In this document: in pieces, positions 55,304-64,000 of the stretch
Numbering within the stretch: the first letter of the stretch is position 1
Layout of the letters: the number at the start of each line of letters is the position of its first letter
Assembly: GCA_902774915.1 (NCBI GenBank)
Contig: CACYKH010000005.1
Location: 1 to 64,000 of the forward strand
DNA: 64,000 nt
Source: an uncultured Lachnospiraceae bacterium
Lineage (GTDB): Bacteria > Bacillota > Clostridia > Lachnospirales > Lachnospiraceae
Reading direction: 5' to 3'
Position numbers and translations under genes: made by a program
The notes under the pieces: generated by a model
Seen by the model: only the letters and a program-made list of their open reading frames with translations
What the model was told of the DNA's origin: nothing
The model's database searches: none

Positions 55304-56374
55304 ATGGATAAAAAAGAGAAAAAAGGAAATAAGAAGATACTGATAGCAACGGTAGTGCTCGGTACACTGCTGATTTTTACAGTTGCTTTCAGTATCGTTT
55401 TCTTTTTTATGAGGATAAAAAGTACTCAGTCACTTTTGGATACAGGTGATATTAAAACCTATGACAACTATTATGTAATGATCACTGATGAAAGAGACAC
55501 TGATTTCTGGAGAAGTGTTTATGCTGGTGCACAGGAAGAGGCAGAGGCGAATAATGCATATATTGAACTTCTGGGCGAAGACCTTGATGCAGACCTCAGT
55601 AAACAGGACCTGCTTAGGATTGCCATAAGTTCTGATGTAGATGGCATTATCCTTGATGGAGATGAGAGCGACGAAACCGTTGAGCTTATTCAGAAGGCTA
55701 CTGATGAAGGTATTCCGGTAGTAACTATTTCTGATGATATGACTGATAGTAAACGTGTCAGCTATATTGGAGTCAGCAGTTATAATCTGGGAAAAGAATA
55801 CGGAGAGCAGCTTGCGACCTATGTTAAGGAAAATGGTATAAGTGATTGTGACGTGCTTGTTCTTATGGATGAGTCCCTTAATTCAAACAGCCAGTCCATC
55901 ATTTTTACTGCTATAAATGAAGCTATAGAAAAAAGAAATCTGTCGGATGTGATTTCACTTAATAGTCAGATTGTAAATAGTAATAAAGACTATGCTGCTG
56001 AGGAGGAGATACGCGATATCTTTGTGGGAGAGGATGCAAAGGATATTCCAGATGTCATCATCTGCCTTAGTGAAACAAATACCACCTGCGTATATCAGAC
56101 AGTGGTTGATTATAACAAGGTAGGAGAGGTGGAGATTTTCGGTTATTACATTTCCCCTACTATCAGGTCGGCTATCGAGAAGGATATAATCAAATCCTCT
56201 ATAGTTGTCGATACAAATCAGATGGGTAAAAAAAGTGTTGAGGCTGTGAATGAATATAAACAGTCTGGATACGTTAGTGAGATTTATATAATCGATACCC
56301 AGCTGGCGACAAAAGAAACTCTTGACTCGTTTAATGGGGAAGGAGGTGACGGCAATGCAAAGAAAGATGAATAA
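55304..56374 (+). CDS. Membrane-anchored sugar-binding sensor protein (XylFII-like)
   Basis: A 356-residue type-1 periplasmic-binding-fold protein held by an uncleaved N-terminal membrane segment (about 12-35), with no lipobox. The fold is seen in YYVMITDERDTDFWRSVYAGAQEEA and DGIILDGDESDE. In clostridia such an anchored protein (XylFII) binds D-xylose and activates a LytS-type kinase encoded next to it; the gene order here is the same. The kinase start lies inside the end of this gene. The ligand is an inference. AAGGAAA precedes the ATG. Confidence 0.85.
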   Translation: MDKKEKKGNKKILIATVVLGTLLIFTVAFSIVFFFMRIKSTQSLLDTGDIKTYDNYYVMITDERDTDFWRSVYAGAQEEAEANNAYIELLGEDLDADLSKQDLLRIAISSDVDGIILDGDESDETVELIQKATDEGIPVVTISDDMTDSKRVSYIGVSSYNLGKEYGEQLATYVKENGISDCDVLVLMDESLNSNSQSIIFTAINEAIEKRNLSDVISLNSQIVNSNKDYAAEEEIRDIFVGEDAKDIPDVIICLSETNTTCVYQTVVDYNKVGEVEIFGYYISPTIRSAIEKDIIKSSIVVDTNQMGKKSVEAVNEYKQSGYVSEIYIIDTQLATKETLDSFNGEGGDGNAKKDE

Positions 56375-57872
56375 AGTCTTTGCAAATATGCCAATCAGGT
56401 TTAAGCTGTCACTTCTGGTTGGCGGTATAATGCTGCTCATCCTCATAGTAAATGTCATCCTATACTACAATTTGAATCTTTTCACAAAGCAGATGGATGA
56501 GATTTATGTAGGAAATGTAACCCTTAATGAGCTGGAGGATTCTCTGGATAAGGTTCAGAGCAGCATGGCTGAATATCTGAACACCAAAAGTACGGACTCG
56601 CTGAATGATTATTACTTAGCCGAGCAGGAATATAATAAACTGCTGGTAGGCATGGAATATAAGGTTACAGATAATAAGCTAAAGCTTATGGAGAGAAATA
56701 TCTACAATATGTCTCAGAATTATCTGTTCCTGACGGCAGATACCATAGAAGCAAAACGTGGTAGAAATGTTGAAAAATATAAAGATTATTATGATCAGTC
56801 AACACTGATCTATAGTTATATCAAAACTTATATAAGCAGTCTGAATAATTCGAGATTCAGGGCTAACACTGAGAGCTATACAGCGCTGGCATCTGCTGTG
56901 GCATTCCTGGAGCTCTTCAGTATAATCATGTTTGTCATAATGGTTGCATTTAGTGTTTCGCTGGTTATCCTGGTAACAAGAAATATTACGCAGCCTCTAA
57001 AGGAACTTTCTTATGCGGCAGATAAAGTTTCTGCTGGTGAGCTTGAGTCAGCTCCACAGGTTAAGGTTCATGGCAAGGATGAGGTTGGTGTTGTTACGGA
57101 AGCATTTAATCAGATGGTTAGCAGTATTCCTGGATACCTAACCCGTCTTAAGGAAGGTATGGAAAAGGAACAGCTTCTTAAAGAAAAAGAAATTCTTATG
57201 GAAGCCCACCTTAAGGATGCTCAGCTAAAATATCTGCAGGCTCAGATTAATCCGCATTTCCTTTTCAATACTCTGAATGCTGGTTCACAGCTGGCCATGA
57301 TGGAGCAGGCTGATAGAACTTATGATTATATACAGGATGTGGCCGCATTCTTCAGATATAACATATCTAAAAATGATGAGGTTACATTGAAGAATGAGAT
57401 CGAACTGGTTGATACCTACATCAATATATTGAATGTTCGTTTCTCTGGTGATATACATTTTACAAAGGAAATAGAAGATGAGTCGCTTCTTATGGTTCAT
57501 CTTCCTGGAATGATACTTCAGCCTATAGTTGAGAATTCGGTTAATTATGGTATCCGTGATGTAGAGTGGGAGGGTAAGATTACTCTTTCGGTTTACGGAG
57601 TTGATGATAATGTTTGCGTCAGTGTTTCCGATAATGGCGTGGGCATGAAACAAGAGGTTATAAATACCATTTTAAGTGGTGAATATAACGTGCTGGCTGC
57701 TGATGAGGAAACCGAAGAATCAAAGAAGGGTAATGGAGTGGGTCTTAAGAATGTTATCGAAAGACTTAGGATTTATTTCAACGGAAAGAATAATGTAGAA
57801 ATCATCAGTGCGGGAAAAGACCAGGGTACTGAGGTTGTAATAACCATTCCATTTGATGATAAAGAAGAATAA
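56355..57872 (+). CDS. Sensor histidine kinase, LytS/YesM type
   Basis: A 505-residue kinase with membrane segments near residues 18-38 and 182-206, an extracytoplasmic loop between, a HAMP domain, the His_kinase motif LQAQINPHFLFNTLN with phospho-acceptor His301, and an ATPase domain (ILQPIVENSVNYG, DNGVGM, GNGVGLKNV). It probably receives its signal from the binding protein encoded upstream, whose last 20 bases overlap this start in another frame. AAGGAGGTGAC sits eight bases before ATG 56355. Confidence 0.92.
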   Translation: MQRKMNKVFANMPIRFKLSLLVGGIMLLILIVNVILYYNLNLFTKQMDEIYVGNVTLNELEDSLDKVQSSMAEYLNTKSTDSLNDYYLAEQEYNKLLVGMEYKVTDNKLKLMERNIYNMSQNYLFLTADTIEAKRGRNVEKYKDYYDQSTLIYSYIKTYISSLNNSRFRANTESYTALASAVAFLELFSIIMFVIMVAFSVSLVILVTRNITQPLKELSYAADKVSAGELESAPQVKVHGKDEVGVVTEAFNQMVSSIPGYLTRLKEGMEKEQLLKEKEILMEAHLKDAQLKYLQAQINPHFLFNTLNAGSQLAMMEQADRTYDYIQDVAAFFRYNISKNDEVTLKNEIELVDTYINILNVRFSGDIHFTKEIEDESLLMVHLPGMILQPIVENSVNYGIRDVEWEGKITLSVYGVDDNVCVSVSDNGVGMKQEVINTILSGEYNVLAADEETEESKKGNGVGLKNVIERLRIYFNGKNNVEIISAGKDQGTEVVITIPFDDKEE

Positions 57873-57896
57873 CCATAAGATATATGGAGAAGTAAT

Positions 57897-59486
57897 ATGT
57901 ATCGTATTATGATAGCTGACGATGAAGGAATTGTAGTAGATTCTTTCACCTATATGATAAAAGAAGAATTTGGCGAAGATGTTGTTATAGAAACAGCCAA
58001 AACTGGTAGAAGCGTTATTGAACTTGCTGAAAGATTCAGACCTGATATTGCGCTTATGGATATCAGAATGCCAGGTATTAATGGTATAGATGCCATCCGC
58101 GAGATAAGGAAAAGAAATCCTGGTATAACCTTCGTCATCATTTCTGCTTATGATAAATTTGGATACGCTCAGGAAGCGATGAGTCTTGGCGTAATAGATT
58201 ATCTCCATAAGCCTGTGGAAAAGCGTAAGTTTATTGCCACTATTCGTAAGGCTATGGATAATGTAGATGTTGACAGAGAAAAGCGTGCCAAGGAATTAGA
58301 GATTCTTGAAAAGCTTGAAACAGTAACACCAATTCTGGAAAGTGGTCTGATCTATAATCTTTTGTTCCAGGAGTTCTATCAGGAAGATATTCAGAATTTC
58401 AAAAAACTTCTGGAAATTGAAGATAATTATGGTTTTATGATGGCTCTTGTTTTCGGAGAAGAAAAAAAGGAAGAGGGTTATCTGACAAATGCCGTCGGAA
58501 CCTCTGTAAGACTTCAGGATAAAAGCAGGGACCTGAGAGAAATTGTTAAGAGCTATTTTAATGGTGTTATCGGTCCTATCATGGCGAACAAGATTGCTAT
58601 CTTTATTCCATATTCTGAGAAGGAAATGGAATACAATGAGCGTATAGAATTAATAGATAATGCGCGTAATATGATAAGAAGACTGAACTCTCAGATGGAA
58701 GCTGTTTTCAGAGTCGGCATAGGTGGAATTCATTCTTTGGATAATCAAAGATTTTCATATAATGAAGCTTTAGACAGCCTTGCCCAGTCTAATGGTTCAG
58801 TTATTCATTCAGCTGACCTTGCTGTAGGACCTGAATATGAAGAGGACTATCCTGTAGATAAAGAAAATGCACTCTATGAGGCAATTAAAAGAGGAGAGAT
58901 TGACACAGCGCTTGCTGCCGGAAATCAATTCTTTGACTGGATGATAACTAAGTATAATGGATATACAGATGACATTAAGCTTAAGACTCTGGAGTTTGTT
59001 CTCCGTGCAGAAAGTCTGGCTTATGAAAAGGGAACAGGAGTTTATCATTTCAGATCCCGTCAGGATTATCTGAATATAATCAATAAGACAGAAAGCTATG
59101 ATAAACTGAGAAAGTGGTTTGAGGATAAGATTTCCGAAGCCTGCAGAAATGTAAAGTTCCGTAGAGAAAACCGTTCCAATGGAGTTATTGACAGAGCTAA
59201 GGATTATATAGATTCCAATTATCAAAATGATATTTCTCTTGATGATGTTTCTCGCGAGATAGATATCAGCCCTTATTACTTCAGTAAGGTATTTAAAGAA
59301 GCGACGGGAGAGAACTTTATTGATTATCTTACAGGTCTTAGGATAGATAAGGCCAAAGAGCTCCTTGAATCTACGGATATGAGTATGAAGGAAATCTGCG
59401 TTGAGGTTGGTTATTCTAATCCAAATTACTTCAGCAGGATTTTTAAGAAGATTGTTGGTGTTTCTCCTACAGAGTATAAACAGTGA
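57897..59486 (+). CDS. Response regulator with AraC-type DNA-binding domain (YesN-like)
   Basis: A 529-residue regulator. The N-terminal receiver has Asp55 in ALMDIRMPG and Lys of HKPVEKRK. A ~250-residue middle region follows and two C-terminal AraC helix-turn-helix motifs close the chain (SREIDISPYYFSKVFKEATG, CVEVGYSNPNYFSRIFKK). It is expected to switch on the sugar transporter genes that follow when phosphorylated by the kinase at 56355. Twenty-four bp lie between the two genes. Confidence 0.93.
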   Translation: MYRIMIADDEGIVVDSFTYMIKEEFGEDVVIETAKTGRSVIELAERFRPDIALMDIRMPGINGIDAIREIRKRNPGITFVIISAYDKFGYAQEAMSLGVIDYLHKPVEKRKFIATIRKAMDNVDVDREKRAKELEILEKLETVTPILESGLIYNLLFQEFYQEDIQNFKKLLEIEDNYGFMMALVFGEEKKEEGYLTNAVGTSVRLQDKSRDLREIVKSYFNGVIGPIMANKIAIFIPYSEKEMEYNERIELIDNARNMIRRLNSQMEAVFRVGIGGIHSLDNQRFSYNEALDSLAQSNGSVIHSADLAVGPEYEEDYPVDKENALYEAIKRGEIDTALAAGNQFFDWMITKYNGYTDDIKLKTLEFVLRAESLAYEKGTGVYHFRSRQDYLNIINKTESYDKLRKWFEDKISEACRNVKFRRENRSNGVIDRAKDYIDSNYQNDISLDDVSREIDISPYYFSKVFKEATGENFIDYLTGLRIDKAKELLESTDMSMKEICVEVGYSNPNYFSRIFKKIVGVSPTEYKQ

Positions 59487-59506
59487 TTTTTCAAAAAGGT
59501 AGAAAT

Positions 59507-60577
59507 ATGAAAATAGTAGCTAAGAAAAATATAAAAAGAATAGTTGCATGTTTTCTTGCGGTAATGATGTTATTTGTTACGGCGTGTGGAAGTGCACCAA
59601 AGGAACCGGGCGACGATCCTGTTACAGGTGAAAAGCCTGACCATCTGGTAGTTGGCTTCAGTATAGACTCTTATCTTATAGAGAGGTGGCAGCGTGATAC
59701 AGATATCTTTGCTGCTAAACTTAAGGAGCTGGATAGCGAGGCTGAGGTTAATCTTCAAAATGCAAATGGTGATCTTGAGACTCAGAAGGAACAGATTAAG
59801 TACCTAATAGAGAAAAGGGTAGATGTTCTCGTTATTGTTTGTATTGATTCTGACAGCCTGAGTGATGTGGTAGCAGAGGCGAAGAGCGCAGGTATTCCTG
59901 TTATTGCATATGACAGACTTATAAAGAATGCTGATGTTGATCTTTACATTTCCTTTGATAATGAAATGGTAGGTCAGCTCATGGGTCAGTCTCTTGTGGA
60001 CGCAGGTCTTCCTAATAAGAAGGTTATGATGCTTTCTGGACCAAATGAAGATAATAATGTTTCACTTGTGGAAACTGGATTTAAAAGAGTAATGGACGAG
60101 AATGGTATTGAGATAGTAGATGCTTACCATGCACCAGGATGGAAAGCAGAAGATGCAGCTGCATATTTAAGTGAGCATCTTAATGAATTAGATGATGTAG
60201 ATGCCATTATGTGTGGTAATGATAATATAGCTACGAAGGTTATAAAAACACTTTCTGAGGCAAGACTTGCTGGAAAGATTAAGATAGTTGGACAGGATGC
60301 AGATCTTGAGGCGTGCCAGAGAGTAGTAGAAGGAACTCAGGTTATGACAGTTTATAAGCCAGTTGAGAAGCTGGCACAGGCTGCAGCACAGTGTACTATT
60401 GAACTTGCAAATAATAATGAGCTTTCTACTGAAACAGATGCAATGTCAGATGGAAGCTACGACGTTCCATATTACTTCCTGGATCCTATTGCGGTAACAA
60501 AAGACAATATGGATGATACAGTTATTGCATCTGGATTCCATATGAAGGAAGAGGTTTACATGAATGTCACAAATTAG
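59507..60577 (+). CDS. Sugar-binding lipoprotein (XylF/ChvE-like), first copy
   Basis: A 356-residue type-1 binding protein with lipobox VTAC (Cys27) after a hydrophobic signal. The mature part begins GFSIDSYLIERWQRDTDIFAAK, the ligand-domain start of xylose-type proteins, and has VIAYDRLI and CGNDNIATKVIKTL. It is cotranscribed with the regulator, 20 bp after its stop, and followed by a terminator, so it is expressed with the sensor genes rather than the transporter. It may be an extra sensor or a scavenging protein for the same importer. ATG 59507 follows AAAGGTAG. Confidence 0.88.
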   Translation: MKIVAKKNIKRIVACFLAVMMLFVTACGSAPKEPGDDPVTGEKPDHLVVGFSIDSYLIERWQRDTDIFAAKLKELDSEAEVNLQNANGDLETQKEQIKYLIEKRVDVLVIVCIDSDSLSDVVAEAKSAGIPVIAYDRLIKNADVDLYISFDNEMVGQLMGQSLVDAGLPNKKVMMLSGPNEDNNVSLVETGFKRVMDENGIEIVDAYHAPGWKAEDAAAYLSEHLNELDDVDAIMCGNDNIATKVIKTLSEARLAGKIKIVGQDADLEACQRVVEGTQVMTVYKPVEKLAQAAAQCTIELANNNELSTETDAMSDGSYDVPYYFLDPIAVTKDNMDDTVIASGFHMKEEVYMNVTN

Positions 60578-60622
60578 TGAATGCCTGGAAAACCGCTAAA
60601 ATAGTATATTCTTAGAAGGTAG

Positions 60623-60674
60623 TAGCACTATCTTGTTGTGGATTTTTGGTCTATGACAAGATAGTGCTATTTTT
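60623..60674 (+). terminator. Terminator between sensor and transporter genes
   Basis: Perfect 14-bp stem TAGCACTATCTTGT/ACAAGATAGTGCTA with a 19-nt loop and T5. It separates the sensing operon from the importer operon, which should therefore have its own promoter in 60675-60804. I could not identify that promoter with confidence. Confidence 0.9.
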
Positions 60675-60804
60675 ATGTCTTTTATATAAATCTTATGCCT
60701 AAAATTGAAAGACACTCGCAATCTATTGCTATTTTCTTTGTGATAATCTTTGTTCATCGGAAACGAGAACATTTTAAAACAAAAAGTGAAGGAGGTTTTT
60801 AATT

Positions 60805-62028
60805 ATGTTCAAGAAAAAATTAATGGCTGTCCTTTTAGGAACAGCACTTGCAGCTAGCATGTTAACAGGTTGTGGCGCAGCTTCTGATACAAATTCAGAT
60901 GATGCAAGCACAACAGAAACTGTTACAGAGGCAGCAGCCGATGATTCTACTGGCAGTGATAGCGAAACAGAAAGCGATTCAACTGGTAGCGGAAAGAAGG
61001 TTGGTATAGCAATGCCAACAAAGTCTCTTGAGAGATGGAACAGAGATGGTTCTTATCTTGAGGAGCAGTTCTCAAGTAAGGGATTTGAAGTATCACTTAC
61101 TTATTCAGACAACAAGATTGACCAGCAGGTTAAGGATATCGAAGCTCTTATAGCTGATGATGTAGATCTTCTTGTAATCGCTGCAATCGATGGTGAGTCA
61201 CTTTCACAGGTTCTTGCAGATGCTAAGGACGAGGGAATCCCAGTAATTTCTTATGACCGTCTGATTATGAACACAGATGCAGTTAGCTACTATGTATCAT
61301 TTGATAACTACACAGTAGGTAAGCTTCAGGGTGAGTTCGTTAAAGAACAGCTTGACCTCGACAATGCAGAAGGTCCTTACAACATTGAGTTCACAGCTGG
61401 TGATCCTGCAGATAACAACGCTGGATTCTTCTTCAACGGTGCTTATGACGTACTTAAGCCTTATATCGATGATGGAAAGCTCGTAGTTCCTTCAGGACAG
61501 ACAGAGTTTGATCAGGTTGCTACAAAGTCTTGGGATACAGCAACAGCTATGACAAGATTCCAGAACATTCTTGGATCTAACTACTCAGATGGTACACAGC
61601 TTGACGTTGCTCTTTGCTCAAATGACTCAACAGCACTTGGTGTTACACAGGCAATCGAAACTGATTATGCTGGAAACAATTCAGTTATCATCACAGGTCA
61701 GGATGGTGACGAAGCTAACCTTGCTAACATCGTAGATGGAAAGCAGACAATGACAGTTTACAAGGCAGTTGCAAACGAGGCAGTTGCTACACTTGATCTT
61801 GGTATCGCACTTCTTAATGGTGAGACACCAGATGCAACACTCATCGATAACTCAGGTTGGAGCTTTGAGTGTACATATGATACAGAGTCTTACGACAATG
61901 GTACTGGAATCATTCCTTCATACCTGCTTGTTCCTACAGTAGTTACAAAGGATAACATCCAGACAGAGCTTGTAGATACTGGATACTACACAATGGATGA
62001 TGATGGATATCCACATCCAACAAACTAA
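60805..62028 (+). CDS. Sugar-binding lipoprotein (XylF/ChvE-like) of the ABC importer
   Basis: A 407-residue extracellular binding protein; lipobox LTGC (Cys23), then a Thr/Ser/Asp-rich linker and a type-1 fold starting KVGIAMPTKSLERWNRDG. It has ISYDRLIMNTDAVSYYVSFDN and CSNDSTALGVTQAIE, close to the multiple-sugar-binding protein ChvE and to xylose-binding XylF. It should feed the ATPase and permease encoded next. GAAGGAGG precedes ATG 60805. A strong hairpin follows the stop. Confidence 0.92.
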   Translation: MFKKKLMAVLLGTALAASMLTGCGAASDTNSDDASTTETVTEAAADDSTGSDSETESDSTGSGKKVGIAMPTKSLERWNRDGSYLEEQFSSKGFEVSLTYSDNKIDQQVKDIEALIADDVDLLVIAAIDGESLSQVLADAKDEGIPVISYDRLIMNTDAVSYYVSFDNYTVGKLQGEFVKEQLDLDNAEGPYNIEFTAGDPADNNAGFFFNGAYDVLKPYIDDGKLVVPSGQTEFDQVATKSWDTATAMTRFQNILGSNYSDGTQLDVALCSNDSTALGVTQAIETDYAGNNSVIITGQDGDEANLANIVDGKQTMTVYKAVANEAVATLDLGIALLNGETPDATLIDNSGWSFECTYDTESYDNGTGIIPSYLLVPTVVTKDNIQTELVDTGYYTMDDDGYPHPTN

Positions 62029-62053
62029 TTATTAGTGACTAGGTTATGAAATA

Positions 62054-62094
62054 CACGCCAAAGGGCTCATCTCTTATGAGATGGGCCGGGCGTG
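62054..62094 (+). other. Intercistronic hairpin after the importer binding protein
   Basis: CACGCC (62054-62059) pairs with GGCGTG (62089-62094) around the inner stem GGCTCATCTC/GAGATGGGCC with a TTAT loop. No T run follows. It probably stabilises the binding-protein part of the mRNA or lowers expression of the ATPase. Confidence 0.75.
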
Positions 62095-62131
62095 ATAATT
62101 TATGAAGAATAAACGGAGAGGAGGTAATGAC

Positions 62132-63685
62132 TTGTCTGATTACATATTGGAAATGAAAGAAATTACCAAACTTTATCCTGGTGTAAAAGCGCTGGACAAC
62201 GTTAATCTGCAGGTTGAACGTGGCGAAATACATGCGTTAGTCGGAGAAAATGGTGCTGGAAAATCAACACTTATGAATGTTCTTTCAGGTACGATTCCAT
62301 TTGGCGAGTACACGGGAGACATCACATACAATGGTAAAGAATGTGAATTTCATAATATTCATGATAGTGAAGAACTCGGAATAGTTATTATACATCAAGA
62401 ACTTGCGCTTATCCCTGAGCTTACAATTGCAGAGAATATGTTCCTGGGTAATGAGCGTGCTAATAAAATTGGAAAAATCAACTGGGGGCAGACCTTTATG
62501 CAGGCCGCCGAACAGATGAAAAGAGTTGGCCTTAAGGAAAGTCCTTCAGTTTTGATCAAAGATATAGGAACTGGTAAACAGCAGCTTGTTGAAATAGCTA
62601 AGGCTCTTTCAAAGAACGTTAAACTTCTTATTCTTGATGAGCCTACATCTTCCCTTAATGAGGAAGATTCGAAGATGCTTTTGGATATGCTGCTGGGATT
62701 TAAAGAAGAAGGACTAACTTCAATCATTATCACTCATAAGCTTAATGAGGTTTCATATGTTGCTGATAGGATTACAGTTCTCAGAGATGGTTCTACCATT
62801 GAGACTATGGATAATCCTGATCACAATATTGATGAAGATAGGATTATCAAAGGGATGGTTGGTCGTGAACTGACAGACCGTTATCCTACAAGAGAACATA
62901 AAGTTAGTGATGAAGTTGTTTTCGAAGCGAAGGACTGGACGGTTTACCATCCGGTATATACAGAAAAGTGTATAGACAAGAAGGTTAACTTCAAGGTTCA
63001 TAAAGGAGAGATCGTCGGATTCTCCGGACTTCAGGGGGCAGGTAGAACTGAACTTGCAATGTCACTCTTTGGAAAGAGTTACGGCAGGAACATTTCAGGC
63101 CAGGAGTTTATTAAGGGTGAAGAGGTTAAATTAAAGAATGAGCGTGATGCTATCGCTCATGGCCTGGCCTATGTTACTGAGGATAGAAAGACTAATGGTT
63201 TGGTACTTCCTGATTCTATTGCAAAGAACACCACCATGGCTAAGCTTGAAAAGATTTCGACAAGAGGTATCATCGACTTCGTTATGGAGTCGAAGGTCGC
63301 ACAGGAATTTGTAGATGCAATGAAGACAAAGACTCCTAGTGTTGATCAGGCAGTTGGAAATCTTTCTGGTGGAAATCAGCAGAAGGTACTTCTGTCAAAG
63401 TGGATGTTTGCTGAGCCTGATGTACTTATACTTGATGAGCCTACAAGAGGTATTGACGTAGGTGCCAAGTATGAAATCTATTCAATAATGAATGATATGG
63501 TTGCCCAAGGAAAAGCAGTAGTTATGATCTCATCTGAGCTTCCAGAACTGCTGGGTATGTGTGACCGAATCTATGTTATGAACGAAGGCGAAGTAGTCGG
63601 TGAATTTACTTCAGAGGAAGCAACTCAGGAGAAGATTATGAGTGCAATCCTCTCGCATAAAACAGACGATCTTAAGGAGGAGTAA
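62132..63685 (+). CDS. Sugar ABC importer, two-domain ATP-binding protein (XylG/MmsA-like)
   Basis: A 517-residue ATPase with two ABC halves. The first has Walker [10 protein letters not shown], Walker [12 protein letters not shown] and [14 protein letters not shown]; its signature-like region is [14 protein letters not shown]. The second has [10 protein letters not shown] and [11 protein letters not shown]. This pattern is that of CUT2 (ribose/xylose/galactose) transporters. TTG 62132 is taken as start because GAGAGGAGGT lies six bases before it; an ATG at 62102 adds ten residues that overlap this ribosome site. Confidence 0.92.
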   Translation: MSDYILEMKEITKLYPGVKALDNVNLQVERGEIHALVGENGAGKSTLMNVLSGTIPFGEYTGDITYNGKECEFHNIHDSEELGIVIIHQELALIPELTIAENMFLGNERANKIGKINWGQTFMQAAEQMKRVGLKESPSVLIKDIGTGKQQLVEIAKALSKNVKLLILDEPTSSLNEEDSKMLLDMLLGFKEEGLTSIIITHKLNEVSYVADRITVLRDGSTIETMDNPDHNIDEDRIIKGMVGRELTDRYPTREHKVSDEVVFEAKDWTVYHPVYTEKCIDKKVNFKVHKGEIVGFSGLQGAGRTELAMSLFGKSYGRNISGQEFIKGEEVKLKNERDAIAHGLAYVTEDRKTNGLVLPDSIAKNTTMAKLEKISTRGIIDFVMESKVAQEFVDAMKTKTPSVDQAVGNLSGGNQQKVLLSKWMFAEPDVLILDEPTRGIDVGAKYEIYSIMNDMVAQGKAVVMISSELPELLGMCDRIYVMNEGEVVGEFTSEEATQEKIMSAILSHKTDDLKEE

Positions 63686-63688
63686 GTA

Positions 63689-64000
63689 ATGAGTGCGAAT
63701 ACATTTATAAAGAAATACACCATGGTCATTGCCCTGGTTGTTGTATTTATTATCTTCACCGTACTTACCGGTGGAAAACTTATTCTACCTCAGAATATAT
63801 CTAACCTTCTGCTTCAGAACGCATATGTTCTGGTTATGGCATGTGGTATGCTTCTATGTATTCTGACAGGTGGTAACGTAGACCTTTCAATTGGTTCTAC
63901 TCTTTGTCTTTCTGCAGCACTTGCAGCAAAGCTGATGGATGGTGGATACAGTCCACTTGTTGCAATTTTTGTTTCAATGTCAGTTTCAATCGTAATTGGT
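63689..64000 (+). CDS. Sugar ABC importer permease (XylH/GguB-like), partial
   Basis: The first 104 codons of a CUT2-type permease; the gene runs past the window. Three hydrophobic segments are visible, and ILTGGNVDLSIGSTLCLSAALAA is the family signature of ribose/xylose-type permeases. AAGGAGG overlaps the end of the ATPase gene and ATG 63689 begins three bases after its stop. Confidence 0.92.
   Translation, partial: MSANTFIKKYTMVIALVVVFIIFTVLTGGKLILPQNISNLLLQNAYVLVMACGMLLCILTGGNVDLSIGSTLCLSAALAAKLMDGGYSPLVAIFVSMSVSIVIG

Noticed and set aside
60696-60747. A third copy of the 21-bp AraC-type repeats before the CUT2 importer
   Set aside because: GC-containing units occur 21 bp apart but the downstream bases are shifted by one and the distance to the nearest -10-like box differs by more than ten bases.

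Overview
The window is low-GC Firmicutes DNA, most like a fibre-degrading Lachnospiraceae such as Butyrivibrio, Pseudobutyrivibrio or Roseburia. That placement is inferred from gene content (xylan and galactoside catabolism, Na+-type V-ATPase, nickel-pincer genes, strong AGGAGG ribosome sites) and not from a database match. Almost everything is on the + strand. Exceptions are an AraC/YesL pair, a DUF975 membrane protein, rlmH and a SulP permease.

Layout. 1-350: 3' end of a 23S rRNA gene, a hairpin terminator and tRNA-Trp, with no 5S gene between. 395-2974: a hypothetical protein and a membrane diguanylate cyclase. 3050-17463: a pentose/xylo-oligosaccharide block. It holds a GH3 beta-xylosidase, transaldolase, split transketolase, a COG2407-type sugar isomerase broken by a frameshift, xylulokinase, aldose 1-epimerase, a CUT1 binding protein with two permeases and no ATPase, then convergent AraC regulator and YesL genes. 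The promoters of the xylosidase and of the binding protein carry the same pair of tandem 21-bp direct repeats, a likely AraC-family operator. 17623-26356: a complete nine-gene V-type ATPase operon in the Enterococcus hirae ntp order (F-I-K-E-C-G-A-B-D), whose c-subunit has the Na+ ligand set.

26358-29883: a zinc-ribbon protein, two small membrane proteins and the nickel-pincer cofactor genes larE, larC and larB. There is no larA, and LarC lacks its usual C-terminal domain. 29927-36314: GH2 glycosidase, GPH symporter and GH36 alpha-galactosidase, an intracellular galactoside pathway. 36315-42652: OmpR-type response regulator, histidine kinase, a membrane-anchored Ig-fold-like surface protein and a MacB-like ABC exporter. 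The regulator starts at the base after the GH36 stop, and a GC-rich palindromic element lies between the ATPase and permease genes. 42653-53801: upp, DUF975 protein, a hypothetical protein, a diacylglycerol-kinase-family lipid kinase, a CopA ATPase fused to a CopZ-like domain, an FprA flavodiiron protein, a PurF homologue without its N-terminal cysteine, rlmH and SulP.

53866-64000: a D-Ala-D-Ala carboxypeptidase, then a sugar-sensing and uptake locus. This comprises a membrane-anchored sugar-binding protein, a LytS/YesM-type kinase, a YesN-type regulator, two lipoprotein sugar-binding proteins, a two-domain sugar ATPase and a permease cut by the window edge. It matches the XylFII-LytS-YesN architecture known for xylose sensing in clostridia. 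With the first block, it suggests a cell that senses and imports xylose and xylo-oligosaccharides, hydrolyses them inside and feeds them to the pentose phosphate pathway.
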